A stretch of 9,788 bases of DNA from Acidobacteriota bacterium (GTDB lineage Bacteria; Acidobacteriota; Terriglobia; UBA7540): contig JAKASC010000074.1 of the NCBI GenBank assembly GCA_021828245.1, positions 1 to 9,788 on the forward strand, read 5' to 3'. Within the stretch, counting starts at the first letter, position 1; every line of letters begins with the position of its first letter. Under the pieces are notes generated by a model that was given only the letters and a program-made list of their open reading frames with translations, did not search any database and was not told the origin of the DNA. Positions 1-4,919 of the stretch are shown in pieces. Made by a program: the position numbers and the translations under genes.

Positions 1-211
1 ACCGGTTTTCGATAGGTTCGATAAAGATGGTGTGAACCCGCATGAGGGCGCGAGCGTTCATCGTGAATGAGGTATTGGGCATCCGGGAAGAGCCCTTCCC
101 GCCGCGCAGGGTAGGACGTTGGTCAGCTTGCGGGTGTGGAAGCGCCAAGCCGATGCCTAACGTCGCCCAACAAAGAATAGCCGCCGTAACGAGCCAAGTC
201 CTTTGCTTCAT
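1..211 (-). CDS. Exported protein of unknown function, N-terminal part only (cut by window edge)
   Basis: Seventy codons are visible and the frame is still open at the window edge. The start is an ATG at 211-209 with a good Shine-Dalgarno GAGG at 221-218, six bases upstream. Residues 1-23 form a clear signal peptide: a positive MKQR start, a hydrophobic core, and a probable cleavage after the GLA near residue 23. The Cys at residue 14 sits inside the core and lacks a proper lipobox, so a lipoprotein is unlikely. The mature start is rich in Gly, Arg, Ser and Pro and then reads into a segment with HTIFIEPIENR at residues 60-70. That segment loosely resembles small exported proteins with a 'xVYVEPxxN' strand, but this is a weak recollection and I assign no function. 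The gene follows the basic exported protein by 57 nt on the same strand, so the two may be co-transcribed. Confidence 0.75.
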   Translation of the reverse strand, partial: MKQRTWLVTAAILCWATLGIGLALPHPQADQRPTLRGGKGSSRMPNTSFTMNARALMRVHTIFIEPIENR

Positions 212-268
212 CTTTCACCTCACCGATCGGCCCATGGGGCCTGCGGGCGCGGCCGACTCCCATCCCTC

Positions 269-586
269 TCAACCCGCACCGAGTTGCTTGTAACCTTCCC
301 GCAAGATCCTTTGCCGGTCCTTGAGCTTCTGTCGCTCGTCCTTCTGCCGATTGCGGAGCCGTCGCTCCTCCCGCTTCATTTTATGTTCCATTTGGATCCG
401 CACGGCCTTGGGCAGCCGTTGGTTCTTATACATCTGCTTTTCGTACTTGATTTTCAGCTTGAAGTTCTTCATCTCCTGCTTTTGTCGCTGCTTCAGGAGC
501 GACTTCTCAGTTGACCGCTTGGGTGCAGCCGTGGCCAGCCCTGCCCACAAACCTGCCACGACCATCAGCATTAGACTTTTCCGCAT
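269..586 (-). CDS. Small, very basic exported helical/coiled-coil protein
   Basis: The product has 105 residues. I choose the ATG at 586 over an in-frame ATG at 604 because a strong GGAGG lies seven bases before it and the protein then begins with a textbook signal peptide: MRKS, a hydrophobic core, and ATA-A cleavage after about residue 20. By direct count the mature part has 30 Lys+Arg in 85 residues against 10 Asp+Glu, with 10 Gln and almost no Gly or Pro until the last residues. It is therefore strongly cationic and predicted helical, with a probable coiled coil at about residues 27-100. I recognise no family. Such charge suggests binding to a polyanion (nucleic acid, lipopolysaccharide, acidic polysaccharide) or a periplasmic chaperone-like role, but this is inference only. 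It lies 69 nt after tsaE and 57 nt before the next exported protein. Confidence 0.75.
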   Translation of the reverse strand: MRKSLMLMVVAGLWAGLATAAPKRSTEKSLLKQRQKQEMKNFKLKIKYEKQMYKNQRLPKAVRIQMEHKMKREERRLRNRQKDERQKLKDRQRILREGYKQLGAG

Positions 587-593
587 TTCTCCT

Positions 594-598
594 CCTCC
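594..598 (-). promoter_or_regulatory. Shine-Dalgarno that fixes the start of the basic exported protein
   Basis: GGAGG read on the minus strand lies seven bases before the ATG at 586-584, inside a longer GGAGGAGGAG purine run. It falls inside the coding extension that the upstream ATG at 604 would need. This argues that the longer reading (six extra residues, MVGGGE) is not used. Confidence 0.7.
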
Positions 599-655
599 GA
601 CCACCGGTTTATGGCGTCCACGTTGCTCTTGCGATCGGCCCCCACGTGCAGGATA

Positions 656-1198
656 TTACCGAACCTTGGTGTCACTTGCAACGCTGCCTGGCCAGCGCTC
701 GTCCAGTTTCCAATTAAATGCTTCCAGCTTCAATCGGCGAGTAGAATCGTTGACCAATTCAATTTTAATGTCGAGTCGCACGGTCGTCGGGGCGACATCC
801 AGCTTTCTGCCCCATTCCACGATGAGGACGGCGTTTTGGTCCAGCGCCTCGTCAAGACCCAAGGTCGCAATCTCCTGCGCCGTTTCGATGCGGTACAGAT
901 CCGCATGATAAACCTTGGGGGCGTCCCCGTATTCGTGGACGAGCGTGAAAGAGGGGCTGGTGACTTCTTCTTCGCGGCCCGCGCCAAGCCCGGAGACAAT
1001 CCCTTTGGTCAGGGTCGTTTTGCCGCTACCCAATTCTCCGTCAAGAATCACCAAGCAACCGTGAGGGAGATGGCGAGCAAGCCAGCGACCGAGTTCAAGG
1101 GTTTCCTCGGGAGAATGCGTACAAAGTTCGATTACCGTGGATTTTGCTTCGACGCGATGGCCGCCAGCTTCCGACCACGCTGTTTCCGCCCCGCTCAT
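656..1198 (-). CDS. tsaE: tRNA threonylcarbamoyladenosine biosynthesis ATPase TsaE
   Basis: TsaE (YjeE) is the cytoplasmic P-loop ATPase that works with TsaB and TsaD to transfer the threonylcarbamoyl group to A37 of ANN-decoding tRNAs. The 180-residue product has the full set of family motifs: Walker A GELGSGKTT at 54-62, the VTSPSFTLVHEY block at 79-90, HADLYR at 98-103, LGLDEAL at 113-119 and VEWGRKL at 127-133. It is slightly longer than the usual 150-160 residues because of about 20 extra N-terminal and some C-terminal residues. The ATG overlaps the stop codon of nnr as ATGA, which suggests translational coupling. A GAGGG about 11 bases upstream is only a weak ribosome site. The nnr-tsaE pairing is common in bacteria, including E. 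coli. Confidence 0.95.
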   Translation of the reverse strand: MSGAETAWSEAGGHRVEAKSTVIELCTHSPEETLELGRWLARHLPHGCLVILDGELGSGKTTLTKGIVSGLGAGREEEVTSPSFTLVHEYGDAPKVYHADLYRIETAQEIATLGLDEALDQNAVLIVEWGRKLDVAPTTVRLDIKIELVNDSTRRLKLEAFNWKLDERWPGSVASDTKVR

Positions 1199-2772
1199 AG
1201 ATGAGAACCCTCAAGCTCACGGAAGGCCGCCGGAAGGCACTCGATGATGTCGCCCGCCATCAGCGACACCTCGCCTTTTTCTCGCGCCGCCTCATCGCCG
1301 GCCAAACCATGCAGATAAACTCCGGCCACCATAACAGAGGTCACCGGCCGCTTTGGGTATTGAGCCAGTAAGCTCGCCAAGATGCCCGTCAGAACGTCAC
1401 CGGAACCGCCCGTCGCCATGCCGGGATTGCCCGTAGGATTGACCCATACCTGGCCGTCCGGGGCGGCAATCACCGTGCGATAACCCTTCAAAACCAAATA
1501 AACACCGTGCCGCTGGGTAAACTCGCGCGCCACCTCAACCCGCCGGCGCAGAATCTCTGACACCTTCAAGCCCGTCAAGCGAGCAAACTCCCCCGGGTGC
1601 GGCGTGAGGACGCGCACCCTGTCGGCGGTTACAAGCGTCTCAATACAACCGGCAAAAGCATTCAGGCCATCCGCATCCAGAACGATCGGCACGGAATAAC
1701 GGTTGACCGCCTGGCGAATAAAGTCCGCCGTCTCCGGCTGCAATCCAAGGCCGGGGCCGACAGCCAAAACATCTTTGCCTTCGGCTACTCTGTCGAGCCA
1801 ACCGTGCTCCAACGCGTGAAGCGAGACGGTTCCCGCTTCAGTCTCAGGCAAAGGCTCCGTCATTACCTCCATGGAGTAGGAAGCCACCATGGGAAGGGCG
1901 CTCTTGGACGTTGCCACCGTGGCGAGGCCGACGCCGGAGCGCAGGGCAGCCCTCGCGCACATGGCCGCCGCTCCGCTTTTTCCGACCGAACCGCCCACAA
2001 TCAGCGCATGGCCATAGGTTCCTTTGTGCGTGTCGCGCCGCCTCCGCTCGGCCAACCAAACAACATCCCTGCGCTCGGTCAAGTTCAGGAAAAGCGAGCC
2101 ATCCGAATCCAGCAACTCAGGCGGCGTGCCAATGGGCTGGACAATCCATTTGCCCATTTGCTCACAGGCAGGCGGGAAAACGTGCGCGCGTTTCGGCGCG
2201 GTGAAGGTCACACAACCAGCGGCACAAACGTGTTCCCCAATGATTTCCCCGGTATCCGCGGAAAGGCCGGAAGGCACATCCACCGCCACTATGTGCGCGC
2301 GCGGGAAAACCCGAGGCAAGCTCCGCACAACCTCCAGCAGAAAGCCCTCGAGCGGTTTGTTGAGGCCGGTTCCGAGCAAGGCATCCACGAGAAGAGTGGA
2401 ATGGCCGAGCGTCACCGTGGCTTCGCTCCAGCTCGCAAGATCCTGGACGACGCGGATCGGAACTAATTCAGCGAGGCGCCGGTAATTGACAGCCGCATCA
2501 CCCTTCAGCGAAGCCGGATCCGTCAGTAGGAGAACTTGTGGAATGATTTGCTGTTGAAAAAGGTGCCGCGCCGCCACCATGCCGTCGCCGCCATTGTTAC
2601 CTTTGCCGCAGAGGACGACAATTTTGCGCGGCTCGAGCGGCCCAAATTGCTCCACGAGAAACTGGGCCACCGCGCGGCCCGCGTTTTCCATCAACTCGAG
2701 GCTGGGGATGCCGGCCTGCTCCGTCGTGAGCCGATCAATGCGCGCCATTTCGGTCGCCGTCAGCACCTTCAT
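1195..2772 (-). CDS. nnr: Bifunctional NAD(P)H-hydrate epimerase / ADP-dependent NAD(P)H-hydrate dehydratase
   Basis: This cytoplasmic metabolite-repair enzyme converts damaged, hydrated NADH and NADPH back to the working cofactors. The N-terminal YjeF_N half (about 1-235) interconverts the R and S epimers; the C-terminal ribokinase-like half (about 240-520) dehydrates the S form using ADP. In the epimerase I see GKGNNGGDG (56-64), VDALLGTG (129-136) and AVDVPSGL (163-170). By family knowledge Asn60, Asp130 and Ser168 are the likely K+ ligands. In the dehydratase I see GGSVGKSGAA (260-269), VGPGLG (338-343), LDADGLNAF (365-373), LTPHPGEFARL (389-399) and a GGSGD loop (455-459) whose Asp459 is the likely catalytic base. 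At 525 residues it is a normal length and both halves look intact. The ATG is three bases after the channel stop codon, and its own stop overlaps the tsaE start, so the three genes form a tight operon. Confidence 0.96.
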   Translation of the reverse strand: MKVLTATEMARIDRLTTEQAGIPSLELMENAGRAVAQFLVEQFGPLEPRKIVVLCGKGNNGGDGMVAARHLFQQQIIPQVLLLTDPASLKGDAAVNYRRLAELVPIRVVQDLASWSEATVTLGHSTLLVDALLGTGLNKPLEGFLLEVVRSLPRVFPRAHIVAVDVPSGLSADTGEIIGEHVCAAGCVTFTAPKRAHVFPPACEQMGKWIVQPIGTPPELLDSDGSLFLNLTERRDVVWLAERRRRDTHKGTYGHALIVGGSVGKSGAAAMCARAALRSGVGLATVATSKSALPMVASYSMEVMTEPLPETEAGTVSLHALEHGWLDRVAEGKDVLAVGPGLGLQPETADFIRQAVNRYSVPIVLDADGLNAFAGCIETLVTADRVRVLTPHPGEFARLTGLKVSEILRRRVEVAREFTQRHGVYLVLKGYRTVIAAPDGQVWVNPTGNPGMATGGSGDVLTGILASLLAQYPKRPVTSVMVAGVYLHGLAGDEAAREKGEVSLMAGDIIECLPAAFRELEGSHL

Positions 2773-2775
2773 GGC

Positions 2776-3801
2776 TCAAGCCCCTGCAAGCGCCTCCAGC
2801 CCCTTGAGCGTGTGCGTGTCGCCCAGAACAATCAAACAATCGCCGGCAGAGATTTTTTCCGTCCGTTTCGGATTGAAATCAATTTTCCCATTGGCGCGCC
2901 GAACCGCCAGCACGATCGCTCCACGTTCATGGCAGAATTCAGTATCACAGAGCGCCTGACCGGCCAATCGCGAGGATTCCGTGACTCGAATCTCTTCAAT
3001 TTGAAGGTGCAGGTGATTTTCGCTGAGAGGTGAAAACGCCAAATCAATAAACTGCTGAACATTGGGCTGCGTCATGGTCCGCGCCATGCGCACGCCGGCG
3101 TAACCGTAAGGAAACACCACACTGGTAGCGCCAGCCTTCAACAGTTTGGCTTCGGCACCTTCCTCGCTGGCGCGCGCCACAATGGGGAGATGCGGAGCCA
3201 TGCCGCGCGCCGTCAGCACAATATAAACATTCTGCGCGTCGGAGGTCACCGCACTGGCCAAGGCGCGGGCCTGGTCGAGCCGAGCCTGGCGAAGCACGTC
3301 CTCGCTCGAAGCGTCTCCAATCAGAACCGGAAAGTTGTGCTCGAGAGCCCAGCGCGCTTTCTCGGCATCTTTTTCGATGATGAGCAAGGGAAGGCCGTGC
3401 GAGGCAACTTCCGTCGCCACACGGCGTCCCACACGACCGACGCCGCAGATGATATAGTGATCTTTCAGGCGGGAGATTTCCTTTTCCATGCGGCGACGTC
3501 CGAAGAATGCGCCGAGTTCAAATTCTATCACCGTCCGGGTCAGGGTTCCAATGGCAAAAGCCACCACCACGCCGCCCAGCAGGATGAGGAGAATATTGAA
3601 CTCCTCGCCGCGCGGCGACAGTTTGTTCTCCGGCCCGGCGCCGATGGTCGAAACCGTCATGAGGGTCGTATAGAACGACTCGAACCAAGGCCAACCCTCA
3701 ATCATGTGGAACCCGACCGTCCCGACGCCAAACATCAGCAAGACCAGAGACAGGATCAGGGCTCCGGTTCGCAGGCCCGTGTTCCGTTCCTCGTGCTTCA
3801 T
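2776..3801 (-). CDS. Two-helix potassium-channel-like protein with RCK (TrkA-N/TrkA-C) domains
   Basis: The 341-residue product has an MthK-like layout. Helix one is at about residues 12-33, a pore loop at about 38-57, helix two at about 68-92, then a Rossmann RCK domain from 114 (CGVGRVG at 119-125, acidic Glu143 at the end of the second strand, IGDASSEDVL at 161-170) and a TrkA-C domain at about 258-340. The channel would sit in the inner membrane with the RCK ring in the cytoplasm, gated by a nucleotide or ion. The selectivity filter is odd: the usual T-V/I-G-Y-G reads TIGAG at 52-56, followed by Pro instead of Asp. The codon at the Tyr position is GCC, so a single base error cannot explain it. 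Conductance or ion choice may differ. The ATG has GGAG six bases upstream, and nnr follows after only three bases. Family assignment is firm; K+ selectivity is not. Confidence 0.92.
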   Translation of the reverse strand: MKHEERNTGLRTGALILSLVLLMFGVGTVGFHMIEGWPWFESFYTTLMTVSTIGAGPENKLSPRGEEFNILLILLGGVVVAFAIGTLTRTVIEFELGAFFGRRRMEKEISRLKDHYIICGVGRVGRRVATEVASHGLPLLIIEKDAEKARWALEHNFPVLIGDASSEDVLRQARLDQARALASAVTSDAQNVYIVLTARGMAPHLPIVARASEEGAEAKLLKAGATSVVFPYGYAGVRMARTMTQPNVQQFIDLAFSPLSENHLHLQIEEIRVTESSRLAGQALCDTEFCHERGAIVLAVRRANGKIDFNPKRTEKISAGDCLIVLGDTHTLKGLEALAGA

Positions 3802-3819
3802 GAAAGGCTCCAGGGAACG

Positions 3820-3879
3820 TCAGCCGACGGCGTCGCGGCTTCTCACTCCAGCCGCGCCTCGCACGAGGCGCGTATCCAT
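3820..3879 (-). CDS. Possible 19-codon leader ORF before the channel gene
   Basis: An ATG at 3879-3877 has AGAGG five bases upstream (3889-3885) and opens a 19-codon frame that ends with TGA at 3822-3820, 18 bases before the ATG of the channel gene. The peptide would be MDTRLVRG followed by a short Arg- and Ala-containing tail, with four Arg in all. The frame runs through both overlapping inverted repeats at 3834-3872, so translating ribosomes would change which stem can form. It could be a leader peptide, or simply a chance frame inside a GC-rich repeat. No composition or conservation evidence separates these from one sequence. Confidence 0.2.
   Translation of the reverse strand: MDTRLVRGAAGVRSRDAVG
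3834..3872 (-). repeat. Two overlapping, mutually exclusive inverted repeats upstream of the channel gene
   Basis: The first pair is CGCGGCT at 3834-3840 with AGCCGCG at 3850-3856, a perfect 7-bp stem with a 9-base loop. The second is CGCGCCTCG at 3853-3861 with CGAGGCGCG at 3864-3872, a perfect 9-bp palindrome with two central bases (8 bp as a real hairpin). Bases 3853-3856 are used by both, so only one full stem can form at a time. There is no T-run after either stem on the minus strand, so this is not a standard intrinsic terminator. It could be an attenuator-like 5' leader or a copy of a dispersed palindromic repeat. Confidence 0.55.
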
Positions 3880-3916
3880 CGCCGCCTCTAAAATCCTTGA
3901 TTTCCTGGTCTCGGCG

Positions 3917-3932
3917 CGTCGGTCGAGCGACG
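3917..3932 (-). repeat. Short inverted repeat between the SDR and channel genes
   Basis: CGTCG at 3917-3921 pairs with CGACG at 3928-3932 across six bases. With the two stems at 3834-3872 it makes the 173-nt gap between the SDR stop and the channel ATG unusually rich in dyads. The 5-bp stem is short for GC-rich DNA and may be chance. I see no clear sigma-70 promoter in this gap. Confidence 0.3.
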
Positions 3933-3974
3933 AGTTCCGCAGAGGCAGGCGCTTCTCGGCTTGTTAGCCCTTCG

Positions 3975-4718
3975 CTACAGCATCCAACCGCCGCTGACGT
4001 TCAGCACTTGCCCGGTCACGAAGGCCGCCTCCTCGGAGGCGAAGAACTTAACGGCCTGAGCCACATCCTCCGCCGTCGCCGGCCGGCCCACAGGGAAGCG
4101 GGCGTCGCTAATCCGCTCGGCTTCTTCCAAGGACAGCTCTTTATCATCCATCGTCGCCGGATTTACCACGTTGACGGTAATCCCGTAACGAGCCTCTTCC
4201 AGCGCCAAAGAGCGGCTGAAGGCCACCACTGCCGCTTTCGCGGCCGCGAAAGCGGAAATTTTCGCTTGACCGAAGGCGCGCTCCGCCCCAACCGCGCCCA
4301 CATTGATAATGCGGCCCCAACGCTGATGCCGCATGATCGGCAGCGCGCCCTTGCACGTATGGAACACGCTCGAAAGATTGGAATGGAAGATGGCCTGCCA
4401 TTCGCTGAACGTTGAGTCGAAGACAGGCTTCCATTCAAAGTTGCCCACATTGTTGACCAAGATGTCCAACCTGCCGAAATGACGCACAACTTGGTCCAGC
4501 ATTTCAGCGACACGGGCCGGATCGGTAACGTCCGTCGCAATGGCGAGGCTCTCCGTTCCGAGCGAACGCAGTTCGCCTAGCACTCGTTCCGCCGAGATTT
4601 TGTTAGTTCGATAAGCGATGGCCACTCGAAGGCGAGCTCGGCCGAGCTCCACAGCAATGCCTCGGCCAATGCCCCGCGACGCTCCGGTGACCAACGCGAC
4701 TCGGTTCTGGGTAGCCAA
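3975..4718 (-). CDS. FabG-like short-chain dehydrogenase/reductase with altered active site
   Basis: With a TTG start the product is 247 residues, the normal FabG length, and begins MATQNRVALVTG. The Rossmann fold is intact: TGASRGIG at 11-18, an Asp at the DV pair at 63-64, NNVG at 89-92, the structural/catalytic Asn114, and a C-terminal TGQVLNVSGGW. The family normally uses Ser-Tyr-Lys with Asn. Here the Ser position (IINVGAV) is Ala142 and the Tyr position (SAFAAAK) is Phe157, while Lys161 stays. I recall FabG-like proteins in other bacteria that also carry an 'SAFAAAK' motif, so this may be a real subfamily instead of decay. Substrate is unknown; 3-oxoacyl reduction should not be assumed. 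The longer reading from the ATG at 4805 adds 29 residues with no family counterpart. It lies 201 nt after the phosphatase gene and may have its own promoter. Confidence 0.88.
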   Translation of the reverse strand: MATQNRVALVTGASRGIGRGIAVELGRARLRVAIAYRTNKISAERVLGELRSLGTESLAIATDVTDPARVAEMLDQVVRHFGRLDILVNNVGNFEWKPVFDSTFSEWQAIFHSNLSSVFHTCKGALPIMRHQRWGRIINVGAVGAERAFGQAKISAFAAAKAAVVAFSRSLALEEARYGITVNVVNPATMDDKELSLEEAERISDARFPVGRPATAEDVAQAVKFFASEEAAFVTGQVLNVSGGWML

Positions 4719-4724
4719 TCTGTT

Positions 4725-4730
4725 CACCTC
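4725..4730 (-). promoter_or_regulatory. Shine-Dalgarno that supports a TTG start for the SDR gene
   Basis: GAGGTG on the minus strand lies six bases before the TTG at 4718-4716. From there the protein reads MATQNRVALVTG, matching how FabG-type proteins usually begin. The more distant ATG at 4805 would place this site inside the coding region. Confidence 0.6.
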
Positions 4731-4805
4731 AACACGAAGGCCCTCGCGCCCATGACCGCTGACCTGCCGACATGGGCCGCCGGCCGTATCACCTGAACGC
4801 CTCAC

Positions 4806-4834
4806 AGTTTAATGGACTTCGCAACCGGTCACAA
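4806..4834 (-). promoter_or_regulatory. Possible sigma-70-type promoter for the SDR gene
   Basis: On the minus strand TTGTGA (4834-4829, four of six matches to TTGACA) is followed after exactly 17 bases by TAAACT (4811-4806, four of six to TATAAT). A start near 4799 would give a leader of about 80 bases before the TTG start. The site is in the 201-nt gap after the phosphatase gene, which also holds the 10-bp palindrome CTGCCGGCAG at 4851-4860 but no intrinsic terminator that I can see. Partial matches like this are common by chance. Confidence 0.3.
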
Positions 4835-4919
4835 TAAGGGCGTCTTCCGCCTGCCGGCAGAGGCTCACCCGTTCCGTGGCGCGCCGCCTGAATTGTGCGC
4901 CGACAAACTCCGCTCCCCT

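Noticed and set aside
229..241. GGCCC-ATG-GGGCC dyad after the basic exported protein
   Set aside because: The stem is only 5 bp and no T-run follows on either strand, so it does not support a terminator.
1597..2466. A 289-codon open frame on the plus strand
   Set aside because: It lies wholly antisense to nnr, whose motifs are unmistakable. Its translation is Arg/Gly/Ala/His-rich with no fold-like pattern, as expected of a shadow frame in GC-rich coding DNA.
3190..3891. A 233-codon open frame on the plus strand
   Set aside because: It is antisense to the channel gene and its leader and has low-complexity Arg/Gln/His-rich content. No credible start site or family resemblance.
4719..4805. 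N-terminal extension of the SDR protein from the ATG at 4805
   Set aside because: The 29 extra residues are Gly/Arg-rich with no family counterpart, and the TTG start has a well-spaced GAGGTG and gives the canonical FabG N-terminus.
4851..4860. Palindrome CTGCCGGCAG after the phosphatase gene
   Set aside because: It has no loop and no T-run, and ten-base GC palindromes are expected by chance in DNA of this composition. I do not call it a terminator or operator.
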